Origin: Diplosphaera chodatii
Lineage: Eukaryota; Chlorophyta; Trebouxiophyceae; Prasiolales; Stichococcaceae
Direction of reading: 5' to 3'
Assembly: GCA_032358165.1 (NCBI GenBank)
Contig: JAALGY010000032.1
Location: 806,001-870,000 of the forward strand
Length of the DNA stretch: 64,000 nucleotides
In this document: piece after piece, positions 25,395-38,600 of the stretch
Position numbering within the stretch: position 1 is the first letter of the stretch
Layout: the number at the start of each line of letters is the position of its first letter
Notes under the pieces: generated by a model
What the model saw: only the letters and a program-made list of their open reading frames with translations
Told to the model about the DNA's origin: nothing
The model's database searches: none
Program-made: the position numbers and the translations under genes

Positions 25395-27110
25395 GCACCA
25401 GCGGCATCAGCTGCCATGGCGCCAGTGGGTCGTGACTGAGGAGGCGGGCGCCTCCCATGTGGTCAGCACACCAGCAACACAAGGAGGCCAGGGACGGGCG
25501 AAGCTGCTTCCATAGGGCCTTGTTGCTTCCGTGACCCATCATTGACAACATTGATCCACTGGCTGATTGCTGGGACGGTTGAGGTTAGGACCCCAGACAA
25601 TGATTTGGCCAATAGATCGAAGACAACTGCTAGATAGGCTGTAGTTGCAGCGCATGGCCATGTGCAACTGCCTGGTCACCACATGATGGCGCCGGATCAC
25701 GTTCATGTGCAGAGTGTGGGATGAGCACATGCGTCATGTCCTGTTGTTGGGCCTTTCAGCACGCGGTGCATCACGCTTGGCTTCGCCGTCAGCAAGCTGG
25801 CCGGCCGGGTCGGTGCAGATGCCTTACGAGTGTACCAGAGGCTATATGATCAAGCTATGCCACGTGGCATGCCATGCCACGTGGGCCCCGTGTCCGCAAG
25901 AAGTTCTGTGCAGCCCAAGCCTTTGCTGAGTAACGGGCCAGTATATCAGCGCAACAAGGCGGTACATACTGCCACACGAAGCGACAGCAGCAGCTCTGAC
26001 CGCATTGTCGCTGAAGGGAGCAGGTCTTGCACACAGTGCACGCGTGACACGGCACCATCTGTCATCACCGGCAGCGGCTGCGTACATCAGGTAGGCGCAG
26101 CTTGACACGACTATTCACGTTGGCTGTATCGCGATTGCGTGTCCCAGGCAGCACGGAGGCGTCGGTGAGAACAAGATTGGGCTTCAGGCATAATTCATGC
26201 TCTTGAACTCACACAGGGCAGCATTCCACTGCCTCGTGCGCCTCCGAACGCACACCAGAACTCTAGCTGAATGAGCGCGAACGCTACGCTCTGCGTGTGT
26301 ACCTTGTGCAACCGCACAGGTCGCTCTATCTGGGTCTTCACGGCGGACTTTTCAACGCCGCCAAGCCAGCGCCAAGGGGTGCCAGGGTGTGGTGCTCCAG
26401 CCGCAGCGCCGCAGCCCACACGCTTCTGGCACGTCATAGGCTCTGCAGCCGCTGCCCAGGGTGGGCTTGCGGCCAGGTCAAAGTCCGCATACCGGGCCGG
26501 TGCATGCTCTTAGACATAGCGAAAACCGCCAGGCATCGTGCAACGACGTCAGACGGCCACAGCCTGAACGCCTAAGTGCGTACAAAGAAGCAGTCCAAGA
26601 GAGATAGGGGCCGCTGCGTTCCTGCAGGGCCAGTGGGACGCGTTCTGCCAGCGCATTGACCGTGGTGACACATAAATCCGGTCAGGACGTTTCGGCTAGA
26701 GTCATCGCAGACCGCCGCCCGGTCGCGCGTCAGCGTTGAGCTTGCTAGGATCCAGGTGGCCGTTGGCGCTGTGCATACGCGCTGCGAAGCTACAGCAGGT
26801 CATGCGGTGTGCCCTCGCTGAGCACATGCCGACACCGGGGCACCACCGGTGCACGGGCCGGTGGGCTGCCAGCCTGGTGTACACACAAGCGCAACTGCAC
26901 ACTCCTGACGGGCGCCTGCGTGGTGCCTTGCAGGCTGTGGCCCGATCAGGCCAGCTGGACCACAACGGGTTCTATCCTACCACCTGGAGGTGCCCGCCGT
27001 GCTCAGCCACCAGCCAACCACTGGCTGTGGCCTCCTGCAGTGCTAGGCTGCAGCAGCGGCGCTTGAATGGCAGGGGAGTGCAAGATCAGCGGCGCCATGA
27101 GTAAGCACAG
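25395..27110. other. 1.7-kb spacer without a convincing gene
   Basis: This stretch lies between the BLTP2 stop and the giant matrix gene. Open frames of 60-120 codons occur in several frames, the longest around 26271-26575 and 26736-27104, but they show no family resemblance, no consistent splice chain and no codon pattern like the neighbours. It should hold the BLTP2 3' UTR and the promoter of the giant gene. A perfect inverted repeat with two G-boxes is listed separately. Confidence 0.5.
25860..25884. repeat. Perfect 12-bp inverted repeat carrying two CACGTG G-boxes
   Basis: The arms at 25860-25871 and 25873-25884 are exact reverse complements around a single C. Each arm contains CACGTG, the palindromic core bound by plant bZIP and bHLH factors. 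It lies 466 bp after the BLTP2 stop and 1.2 kb before the next ATG, so it could be a distal element for the giant gene or a 3' hairpin of BLTP2 mRNA. Function is inferred only. Confidence 0.6.
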
Positions 27111-29657
27111 ATGACACCCGGCGGCAGCCGCATGGCGCGCCGGGCCTACAGCCGGCTCCGCTGCCACAGCGGTGCCGGCTGGGCCAGCCGCCGGCAGGTC
27201 GTCGGCCTTGCGGCAGCGCTGTACCTGGCGCTCATTGTGGCAGCTGCTGGCACGGGCGGTGTGGGCGCCGAGCCCCAGAGGCGGGCGCCACGGCAGCAGG
27301 CTGAGCATGCCACGCAGCAGCAGCGGTGGCAGCCGTACCGGCTGCACGATCAGCAGCGGCAGGAGCTGCCACAGCACGGTCGGCACGGAACTGCAGGCAC
27401 GTCTGCACGGCAACGCTCCGGCGGCATCATCAGCATGCAACAGCACCACCAGCAGCAGCAGCGTCAGCAGCAGCAAGGGGAGCAGCTGCCGCTGGGCTCG
27501 GCGCAGGTGCGCCGGGCGGCCAGGCGGCTGGCGGCCGCCGAGGCGGCCGCCTGGCAGGCGCTGGGCGCTGATGCCGCGGGGCTCGGCAGCACACAAGGCA
27601 GCCACGGCCGGGCGATGCTGGCGACACGGGCCGAGGCGAAGGCGCTGAACGATGAGGTCATCATCTCCTCGCCAGCGGACAACATCAACACCCTGACGAC
27701 GCAGTTCTTCAAGGTGGACTTTGGCGGCCGCACCGCCGAGGCGAACCCCCTGCGGCTGTTCACCATCAAAGGCGCCAGCAGGTGAGGCGGCCACCCTGGG
27801 GCGGCCCCCAGGGACACCCTGCGCGCACGGCTGGCCCGTACATCCTCGTGTGCAGCTGTAATAAACCACCAAGCGCTTGACATGTGTGCCTGCGCAGGGT
27901 CAATGTGGTGTTTGCCATCGAGGTTGGCGTGATATACCTCAGCGCGACTGTGCCCGACAGCCATGGCGATGTGGCAGCCATCGTGCTGTCCGTCGAACAG
28001 AATCTCAAGGTAGGCATGTTCAGTGGGCGCATGTGCACAAGCTGCTGACCGCACGCTGCGACCCAGCAGCAGAGGCTGCCGGAGTGGCTGTGGCTCACTG
28101 CCTGTGACGAAGCATCATTCCACTGTTGTGCCTGTGTTGCAGGTCTGGAGCTGCCTGGTGGTCCAGTGTCTCTGACACTCACGTATGTCAAGCCCAACCC
28201 CGTGCTTAAGGCATATGCTGAGGTTTGCCCGGCTCATAGCCCGCACAAGCCTGATGTTTCTGCGCAGAGTGCTTGTCCGCTGTACATGACGCTGTACATG
28301 ACTTCATGCGGGCTGCAGATTCACTGTATTGTGCTGTGGAGTTGCACACATCTGCGTCCCTTGACAAGTGCCGCCCTTATGTTGTTGGGCTTTCTCATGC
28401 TCATGATGTGTTGAGACGCTGTGCAGGTCACGGCCTGGTTCATCATCGGGGTCGCAGCATTGGGCGGCATTCTTGCGATGACGGGCGGGCTGATGGGCCC
28501 TCCTGCAGGCGACTCAACCGGCAGCAGCACCGGGGCCGCCGGCAGCGGCGGCAGCGGCAGCACTGGCCTGGGCATCGGCTGCCTGGGCATCGTGCTGGCA
28601 GCGCAGGTAGGCATCTTCCATGATAAGCTGTGATACAGGGGTGCTTCTCAGAAGTGCACCTCCCTGCCACTGCTGTCAGCCACGTGGCTGCTGCAGCAGC
28701 AGAGCATACAGAGGGATGCACCTGCGCAAATCTGGCATACTTGTATCACAGTGTTGCCAGTCCTGCTTACATGCTGCAAGGAGCTGGGGGCCCACATGTT
28801 AGCCAGCGGTCAGCTGGCTTTGCTGGCTATCACACGGGTGCACCAGCATAGGGGTCGCTGGCAAGACGGTTCTTGCTGCAGGAGTGGGACCCGTGCAGCA
28901 CTTTCTGTTCAGCCTTTACTAAATGTGTCACGTTTATTTGTCATGCATTACTGTTCTTGTTGCAGGGCATCTATGTAACGCAGTACCTTCCGAATGCCCC
29001 CGTGAACGTGAAGACGGTGGCGCAGCAGTTCAATGCAGCGATGGGCGACATATCGTGAGTGACTGTCTTCTGCCTTACGTTGATACCGCCAACACTGTGT
29101 TGTACCTTCATGCTATCATCCCGATCGCAGCGGAATGCCAGGTGGTTGCTCGGACCAAAGAATGACGAGCAGGTTTCCGTCGTGCTGTTGCGTCTCTTGG
29201 CTGCATCGATCAAGGCTTGCAGAGATCAATGACCCTGCCTGTTGCTCCGGCGTTGCAGGGTCAGCAGCATCTCGCTACTGGCGACGGACTCGCAGACGAA
29301 GGAGGCAACGACGGCGGAGCTGCGTGGCCGGGTCCAGTTCCAGCAGCCAGGCCTGGTGGTGGTGGTGGACAATCCGGACGGCACCTCTGACGTCACATTC
29401 ACTGGTGAGCACCTGCAAGCCAACCCATAGCAAGCAGTTGAGCTGTGCCAGTGCACAGCCTCTGCCGTCACCGCTCCTGCTGAGCTACAGCATCCGTGCA
29501 CCTGACCCGTCAGCGGGTTGACCCGCTCATTTTCCTGTGCGCGCCGCAGCTGTGGGAGCGCTGGAGGGCGCCACGGTGCCCAGCACCCCCGAGCAGCAGA
29601 CAACACCGGAGGGCACAGCCACACAGACACCCTCTGGTATCTCGCTGCAAACTGCAG
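27111..29657 (+). other. Giant gene: N-terminal region, exon list
   Basis: Exons: 27111-27781, 27898-28009, 28151-28222, 28427-28606, 28966-29054, 29259-29404, 29550-29657. Exon 1 encodes the hydrophobic signal or anchor, a His/Gln-rich stretch (CAG repeats near 27440-27475), an Ala-rich helix and LTTQFFKVDFGGRT. Exons 2-3 read as beta strands (VNVVFAIEVGVIYLSATVPD; LPGGPVSLTLTYVK). Exon 4 holds two more apolar spans (WFIIGVAALGGILAMTGGLM and GLGIGCLGIVLAA) separated by Gly/Ser, so this part may cross or enter the membrane. Exons 5-7 lead into the repeats. Confidence 0.65.
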
Positions 29658-32600
29658 GTACCCAGTTTCCAGGGGTGCATGCCACAGTATCACATGTCAG
29701 CTGTGTCCGTACCCCAGTACAGTACATGTGTCCTGTTTGCATGCCACACCAATGACATCGCCCTTGTCGGGGTGTAATCAGCTGTTGTGCTGCTCCCGCA
29801 GCAGAGCCGACGGCAGGGGTGCCTGCAGCGACGTCGCCCACAACAGCGGCATCGCCCACAGCAGCGGCCTCGCCCACAGCAGCGGCGTCGCCCACAGACA
29901 CTGCGCTGGCAGCGGCGTCACCCACAGCGGCGTCGCCCACAGCAGCGGCGTCACCCACAACAGCGGCATCGCCCACAGACAGTGTGCCGGCAGCGGCGTC
30001 ACCCACAGCGGCATCGCCCACAGCAGCGGCGTCACCCACAACAGCGGCATCGCCCACAGACAGTGCGCTGGCAGCGGCGTCACCCACAGCGGCATCGCCC
30101 ACAGCAGCGGCGTCACCCACAGCAGCGGCGTCGCCCACAGACAGTGGGATGACAGCGCGGTCGCCAACGGCCAGTGCGCCCACTGGTGCGACAATCGCCA
30201 GGGACCCCGCCCCTACAGATGCCTCAGCATCGCCAACCCCAGCTGGCACGCCGACACTGGCTGCAGCAACGCCCAGCGGCGCAGCACCCACAGCCCTGGA
30301 CGCGGCTGCCCAGCCCACGTCGTCATCGCCAACAGCCAGTGGCACAGACGCACCTTCAGTCGGTGCTACCGCTCAGCCGTTCGCACCGACACAGGTCACG
30401 TTGGAGGGAGCAACTGGTTCCCCATCAGGAGGCACGGCGGCTCCATCTACGGCACCCACTACAGCAGGGCCAGCCGTAGTGCCCACCCAAGCAACCGCTG
30501 GCCCCTCAACAACACCCACCGAAAACAACAAGGCGGGACCGACAGCGGCGCCAGCAACCCCCACCGAGTCGCCCGCAAACAGCCCGACTCCATCGGTCGA
30601 GCCCTCAGCCAGCCCCGCCCCTTCGGCCTCGCCGACACCAAACCCCACACAACTGCCGTCAGAGACCCCAACCCCTTCGGCAAAGCCCTCCGTCAGCCCC
30701 ACCTCTGAGGCCACAACGGCCCCAGTTCCCGTGCCCACCCCGTCAACGGATGCTCCGTCAACGGCACCCACGACGGACAGCCCCACGTCGACAGATGCCC
30801 CCTCAGCGGCACCCACGGCGGATGGCCCTACAGCAGAGCCAGCCACAGTGCCCACCCAAGCGACCGCTGCCCCCTCAGCCTCACCCACCGAAAACAACCA
30901 GGCAGGCCCACCGACAGCGGCGCCATCCGCGGCGCCAGCAATCCCCACCGAATCGCCGTCAGACAGCCCGACTCCATCGGTCGAGCCCTCAGCCAGCCCC
31001 ACCCCTTCGGCAGAGCCGACACCAACTCCCACCCAGTCGCCCTCTGAGGGCCCAACCCCTTCGGCAGAGCCCTCGGCCAGCCCCACCTCTGAGGCCACAA
31101 CGGCCCCAGTTCCCGCGCCCACCCCATCAGCAGGCACAGACGCTCCATCGGCGGCACCCACGGCGGATGGCCCTACAGCAGAGCCAGCCACAGTGCCCAC
31201 CAAAGCGACCGCTGCCCCCTCAGCCTCACCCACCGAAAACAACCAGGCGGGCCCACCGACAGCGGCGCCATCCGCGGCGCCAGCAACCCCCACCGCGTCG
31301 CCGTCAGACAGCCCGACTCCATCGGTCGAGCCCTCAGCCAGCCCAACCCCTTCGGCAGAGCCCTCGGCCAGCCCCACCTCTGAGGCCACGACGGCCCCAG
31401 TTCCCGCGCCCACCCCATCAGCAGGCACAGACGCTCCATCGGCGGCACCCACGGCGGATGGCCCTACAGCAGAGCCAGCCACAGTGCCCACCCAAGCGAC
31501 CGCTGCCCCCTCAGCCTCACCCACCGAAAACAACCAGGCGGGCCCACCGACAGCGGCGCCATCCGCGGCGCCAGCAATCCCCACCGCGTCGCCGTCAGAC
31601 AGCCCGACTCCATCGGTCGAGCCCTCAGCCAGCCCCACCCCTTCGGCAGAGCCGACACCAACTCCCACCCAGTCGCCCTCTGAGGGCCCAACCCCTTCGG
31701 CAGAGCCCTCGGCCAGCCCCACCTCTGAGGCCACGACGGCCCCAGTTCCCACGCCCACCCCATCAGCAGGCACAGACGCTCCATCGGCGGCACCCACGGC
31801 GGATGGCCCTACAGCAGAGCCAGCCACAGTGCCCACCCAAGCGACCGCTGCCCCCTCAGCCTCACCCACCGAAAACAACCAGGCGGGCCCACCGACAGCG
31901 GCGCCATCCGCGGCGCCAGCAACCCCCACCGCGTCGCCGTCAGACCCCCCGACTCCATCGGTCGAGCCCTCAGCCAGCCCCACCCCTTCGGCAGAGCCGA
32001 CACCAACTCCCACCCAGTCGCCCTCTGAGAGCCCAACCCCTTCGGCAGAGCCCTCGGCCAGCCCCACCTCTGAGGCCACAACGGCCCCAGTTCCCGCGCC
32101 CACCCCATCAGCAGGCACAGACGCTCCATCGGCGGCACCCACGGCGGATGGCCCTACAGCAGAGCCAGCCACAGTGCCCACCCAAGCGACCGCTGCCCCC
32201 TCAGCCTCACCCACCGAGAACAACCAGGCGGGCCCACCGACAGCGGCGCCATCCGCGGCGCCAGCAACCCCCACCGCGTCGCCGTCAGACAGCCCGACTC
32301 CATCGGTCGAGCCCTCAGCCAGCCCCACCCCTTCGGCAGAGCCGACACCAACTCCCACCCAGTCGCCCTCTGAGGGCCCAACCCCTTCGGCAGAGCCCTC
32401 GGCCAGCCCCACCTCTGAGGCCACGACGGCCCCAGTTCCCGCGCCCACCCCATCAGCAGGCACAGACGCTCCATCGGCGGCACCCACGGCGGATGGCCCT
32501 ACAGCAGAGCCAGCCACAGTGCCCACCCAAGCGACCGCTGCCCCCTCAGCCTCACCCACCGAAAACAACCAGGCGGGCCCACCGACAGCGGCGCCATCCG

Positions 32601-35600
32601 CGGCGCCAGCAACCCCCACCGCGTCGCCGTCAGACAGCCCGACTCCATCGGTCGAGCCCTCAGCCAGCCCAACCCCTTCGGCAGAGCCCTCGGCCAGCCC
32701 CACCTCTGAGGCCACGACGGCCCCAGTTCCCGCGCCCACCCCATCAGCAGGCACAGACGCTCCATCGGCGGCACCCACGGCGGATGGCCCTACAGCAGAG
32801 CCAGCCACAGTGCCCACCCAAGCGACCGCTGCCCCCTCAGCCTCACCCACCGAAAACAACCAGGCGGGCCCACCGACAGCGGCGCCATCCGCGGCGCCAG
32901 CAATCCCCACCGCGTCGCCGTCAGACAGCCCGACTCCATCGGTCGAGCCCTCAGCCAGCCCCACCCCTTCGGCAGAGCCGACACCAACTCCCACCCAGTC
33001 GCCCTCTGAGGGCCCAACCCCTTCGGCAGAGCCCTCGGCCAGCCCCACCTCTGAGGCCACGACGGCCCCAGTTCCCGCGCCCACCCCAGTGCCAGGCCCC
33101 ACACCAGCGCCAGCAGTGTCTGACAAAGGCACAGTGACTGGCAGCACCATCTGTCCCATCGTTGGTGACGGCAGTGCACCGGCAGGTGCCCAGCGGCGAC
33201 GGCTGCTGCAGACGGTTGCCGGCGGCGTGGCACTGGTGCAGCTGCAGGCCAGCAACGTGCCGGCAGGCGGGCGCCGCCGGCAGCTGCTACAATCCGGCAT
33301 TGATGGCGGAGACTCGCTCACCGTAACTTCCAGCGAACCTGGCTTTATCAATATCACTACTGCGGATGTCACGGACCTATTTCTGGCCTTCTCGCGCCCT
33401 GATGGCAGCGGGATTGACAAAGGCAGCTACAGCGTTCGTGGCACAGCGGCTGCCACTGGTGGCGTTGCGCTGGGTGGCCTGCAGTATGTTGCCAGTGGCA
33501 CATCTACTGGTAACCCTTTGGTGGACACCGTCAACATTCTGCTGACAAATGCCACTGGCTCCGAGCTCTGGAGAGTCAGTGGCAGGGGCCAGGATGGAAA
33601 CATGACGGGTATTCGCATGTTTCGTGAGGGTAATCTACCCTCACCCCCTCCCCCGCCCAGCCCGCCGTTGCCACCGCCGCCACAGCCGCCCCCAAGCCCT
33701 CCGCCACCACCACCGCCCCCCAGCCCTCCGCCACCACAGCCGCCTCCAAGCCCTCCGCCACCACAGCCGCCCCCAAGCCCGCCGCCACCACAGCCGCCCC
33801 CAAGCCCGCCGCCACCGCAGCCGCCTCCCAGCCCGCCGCCACCACAGCCGCCTCCAAGCCCTCCGCCACCACAGCCGCCTCCAAGCCCTCCGCCACCACA
33901 GCCGCCGCCCAGCCCGCCGCCACCACAGCCGCCCCCAAGCCCGCCGCCACCGCCACCGCCCCCTAGCCCTTTGCCACCACCACCGCCCAGCCCGCCGCCA
34001 CCACCGCCGCCCAACCCCCCGCCCCCAAGTCCGCCAAACTCCAACCCACTGCCCCCAAGTCCACCGCCGTCCCCCCCACAGCCGCCTCCAAGCCCTCCGC
34101 CACCACAGCCGCCCCCAAGCCCTCCGCCACCGCAGCCGCCCCCAAGCCCTCCGCCACCACAGCCGCCTCCAAGCCCGCCGCCACCACAGCCGCCGCCCAG
34201 CCCGCCGCCACCGCCACCGCCCCCCAGCCCGCCGCCACCACAGCCGCCCCCCAGCCCTCCGCCACCACCACCACCCCCTAGCCCTTTGCCACCACCACCG
34301 CCCAGCCCGCCGCCGCCACCGCCGCCCAACCCCCCGCCCCCAAGTCCGCCAAACTCCAACCCACTGCCCCCAAGTCCACCGCCGTCCCCCCCACAGCCGC
34401 CTCCAAGCCCTCCGCCACCACAGCCGCCCCCAAGCCCTCCGCCACCACAGCCGCTCCCAAGCCCTCCACCACCACAGCCGCCCCCAAGCCCAACGCCCCA
34501 AAGTCCGCCACCAGCACCCAGCCCACCGCCCAACCCTCCGCCCTCACCGCCGCCCAAGCCTCCTCCCAGCCCTCCGCCGAGCCCGCCGCCCTCACCGCCG
34601 CCCCAGCCTCCTCCTAGCCCTCCGCCAAGCCCGCCGCCGGGTCCACCGCCCAACCCTCCCCCGTCACCACCGCCCCAGCCTCCTCCCAGCCCTCCGCCGA
34701 GCCCGCCGCCATCGCCGCCGCCCCAGCCTCCTCCTAGCCCTCCGCCAAGCCCGCCGCCCAGCCCGCCGCCCAACCCTCCCGCGTCACCGCCGCCCCAGCC
34801 TCCTCCCAGCCCTCTGCCGCCCAGTGTGCCACCACCTCCAATACCGCCTGCACAGCTTGTTGGCGGCGACGTTCCGATGAGACTGTCCAGCCCTGCGGCG
34901 CTTGCTTTTGCTCAGGGCGACCCGAGGATGGACATCGCTGTCCAACAGGTAGGTACCGGGATGGCAGTGCCGTCTTGCTTTGGAAGCTCTATGCTAGCCT
35001 TCTGCTATGTGTCACTGCTTAATTTGAACCACAGATAGTGCACACACAGCATATGATTTGTTTTGCTGCATCAATTGCATGTGCACTGCACAGGGGCCTC
35101 CTGCGCCACTTGGGTCTGGGCGCCGACTGCTGCAGGCCAGCGGCTTGTCATCAGAAGGTGCGTCCAGCTGGGTCTCCCCTACCCTGTTCACAGCCCAAAT
35201 GGTGTCTGGCCACAGTGAATGCTGAGGAAACGTAGTGTTGCCTTCAGGTGATATGAGTAACCTCAATGAACGTAGATCAGGTGCACCTTTAGTGCTTGTC
35301 AAGGTCGTATGGTGCTGCTGCTCATGGGCTGCACAGTTTCGCCCGAAGCGCACCTGGTTTCCCCTGTACATCCGCGTGTCGTGGTTGTGTGTCACCTCGA
35401 GGCTTTGGACTCCGCAGCCTCGTCAGCAGGCCGCAGTCTCAAGCAGGCGGTGCAGCAGAAGATGGTGGTGAACAGTTTTGTGATCAAGGGGCGTGTGAGC
35501 AACTCCAGTGCAGCAAGCGCCAACCTATATACCTTTGACTTGGTGGCTGACACCTTCTCAGAGGTGCAGACGTCACTGCATGTGTTGCATTGCATCGCCG

Positions 35601-38600
35601 GGTCTGTTGGTACAACTCCTGCAGGATGTGATGTTGGTCATTGGCAGGGATGGTTTGCGAGTATCACCATGAGAATTGGCATCAATGGCTTGCAGGTGGT
35701 CGTAGAGCCACTTACCGACGGTGGCTTTCAGTTGAGCTTCAGCTGTGGTCTGTACTTCTTGTTCTCGGGCACTCGACCTGCAGTCGCTCCAGCTAGTGCC
35801 AGTGTGGTGGCCATCATATCCTCAAGTGCGCAAGATCTCTGGCTGCCTGAAGATTCCTGCTAGCACCCTTGCGCTTGCACATCTGCATATGACTGCTGCC
35901 TCTGGCTTTGCACCAGCCGCATCTGCAGGATGTCATCAAGGCCACCAGGCGTGCATGTCAAGTGTGGTGGCTGAAACAGGAGGCATACACTATGCTGACT
36001 TGTACTCTATGTACGACACCAGGTGCGCCATATGCTGTGGGCGCCGTGGACGTCGATGTGACGTTCTCCCCTGGCGATGCTGTGTACAAGCTGACGACAA
36101 CTGCAACAGCACCCCTGAAGTTCTACCCTGCCGGCTCGACGGTTGCTGATGGGCCCAGTGCAACGAGCTGTGCGCAAGTGAGTGGCTGTATGCTCGACAT
36201 CTGGGTGCACCTTGGCCAGAGCTGTGCCAGGGCCACCTGTGCTGCAGATGTCCCTGTCAAATGGCAGATGTCGATGTCAGGGATGTGAGCGAGGATAGCA
36301 AGGGGGACTCATCTTGGTTGTGAACCCTGATTTCCTGGTCCTGCAGGGGGTGTTCAACTGCAGGCTGTGCAGTGCAGCCAACCCATTCATCTGCACGCAA
36401 CCGTCTTCCTGCACCTGCTCCTACGACTGGGATGCTGACACGGAGCTGTGTCTTCTCGACACTAAGCCCACGGCATGCAGATATTGCGACGGTGACGTCT
36501 GCACCGACTGCAACTGCGGGTGGGCACTCTGCAATGCTTGGTGACTGTACTGTCAGCGATACACGGTTATGGTTGGAAGCCCGACTTGCTCTCAGTTGCA
36601 TGCAAGCAGTGTGCAGCCTCGTGGCCATGGTGATGTGGTGCCTGAGTGCAGGTATGTGCCGGTGGAAGCGCTCGCACCCAACGAGTGCTACGAGCCGACA
36701 GATCCCTCACAGCCTGGGTATGACCAGATGTGCACGCAGTGCCCAGCTGGCCCACAGACCCAGGGCCCCTGCAGCGCCTGCCGTTGCAACCATGCGGTCC
36801 CGGCTGAGTCAGCGGCGCTGGTCTGCTCCGTGTCCCCAGGCGGCACTCCTTGCCAGGTATGTCCCCCTGCACGCACCATGCGTAGAAGCTGTGCACATGG
36901 TGAACCCTGCCATGCTTGCGGAGCCTGACGGGCCAAGAAGCCAGAAGCTCATGTCACATACCTGCTATGCATAGGGACCCTCCCCGCCGCCACGCCCCCC
37001 TAGCCCCCCGCCGCCGCCGCCGCCGCCCAGTCCACCCCCCCTGCCGCCGCCTAGCCCGCCACCGCAGCCACTGCCCAGTCCGCCACCGTCACCGCCGCCC
37101 CAACCTCCTCCTAGCCCTCCGCCGAACCCGCCGCCGAGTCCGCCGCCCCAGCCTCCTCCCAGGCCTCCGCCACCCAGTCCACCGCCGCAGCCGCCCCCCA
37201 GTCCGCCCCCAACGCCGCCGCCAAGCCCGCCACCACAGCCACCGCCCAGTCCGCCACCACGTCCACCCCCAAGTCCGCCACCCAGCCCGCCACCACATCC
37301 GCCGCCAAGTCCGCCTCCCAGCCTGCCACCCAGTCCGCCGCCACCCAGTCCACCGCCCAACCCGCCACCGTCACCGCCTCCCCAGCCTCCTCCTAGCCCT
37401 CCGCCGAGCCCGCCGCCGAGTCCACCGCCCAACCCTCCCCCGTCACTGCCTCCCCAGCCTCCTCCCAGCCCTCCGCCGAGCCCGCCGCCCAGTCCCCCGC
37501 CTCCCCAGCCTCCTCCCAGCCCGCCACCAAAACCGCCGCCAAGCCCGCCCCCCAGGCCGCCACCCAGTCCCCCACCCCCCAGTCCCCCGCCGCTGCCACC
37601 GCCGCCAAGCCCACCCCCCAGTCCGCCGCCGCTGCCACCGCCGCCAAGCCCGCCGCCGCAGCCACCCCCAAAACCCCCGCCTCCGCCGCAGACCGGATAT
37701 GTCGCCGAACCCGCCATTGTCTCCGGCTCCAACACATTCCCCGACCAAGGCGTGGATGTGTTCGCATTCGTGCCGCCCACTGACATTAGCACACGCCGCC
37801 GTCGATTAGCAGACTTCACCGTGCCTGTCAACGGCACACTTCTGCCATCATTCGGCATCAGCTCATCCAGCTTCTATAACTACGACCTGCTTGATGTCAT
37901 CGGAATCACCGCCGTGTTCAGCGTGCGGCTGGTCAACGCTTCTGGGGGTGCCAGCATGGCGATCACGGATCAGCTTGTCGAGTTCCTGCAGCCGCAGCCT
38001 GCAAATGTGGCGGTCGGCTATGCAGTGGGGCGCTTCCGTTTCTCCGGTCACCTTGTGCAGAGCCCGGCCAAGGACCTTGATTTGCCATTCCGCTTCCTTC
38101 TGAGCGGTACTGCAGGTGTGCGAACACTTCCTGCACCTTGTATTCCTGCGACACACACATATGTGGCCACCTTGCTTGGGCATGTGGATTGGAGCAAAAT
38201 AGCATTCTGCAGCATCAGAAAACCTGCAGGTGGCCGGGCTGTATGCTGCTCCTGATGACCTGTGTTTCTCCTGTCCTGTGCACTGTGCGGATCCTTCCAT
38301 GCGTGGGCCTGCAGGGGCCACAGGAGATGGGCGGGGTGACACACTCACAATCACATTCCCCGACATCCTGCCGGGCAAACCCATCAACCTGGGTGCTGGC
38401 AGTGCTGCCTCAAAGGGCTTCAAGCTCATCCGGCCACCTGCGCTGTTCCTTGACCCGCTCTCAAACTGCAACGAGGTACAGCAGTGGAGCCTTGAGCCCT
38501 CGTGTCAGCTCGTGTCAGTGCAGCACTTGAATCATGCTTGGGGCACACAACCTTGGTTGCTACGTTTGCAAGGCGTCTACCACTGCTTCAGCTGCGATGA

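Noticed and set aside
26271..26575. Possible short gene or transposon remnant in the 1.7-kb spacer
   Set aside because: No family motif, no terminal repeats or target-site duplication seen, and the frame does not chain to others.
30821..33088. CRISPR-like array
   Set aside because: Units of 291-345 bp, coding and lacking repeat-spacer structure, in a spliced eukaryotic gene.
30750..33137. A 795-codon plus-strand frame rich in Arg/Pro/Gln
   Set aside because: It is a shadow frame of the same repeats. It does not chain in phase to any exon.
30373..33420. A 1,015-codon minus-strand open frame (Val/Gly/Ala/Ser/Glu repeat)
   Set aside because: It is antisense to the 345/291-bp repeats. Absence of stops is a by-product of the repeat; the plus frame continues into conserved modules on both sides and carries the splice chain.
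33427..34773. A 448-codon minus-strand glycine-rich protein (GGGLGGG repeats)
   Set aside because: It is the reverse complement of proline rod 1. A similar false frame lies at 36965-37858 over rod 2 and at 41032-41619 over rod 3.
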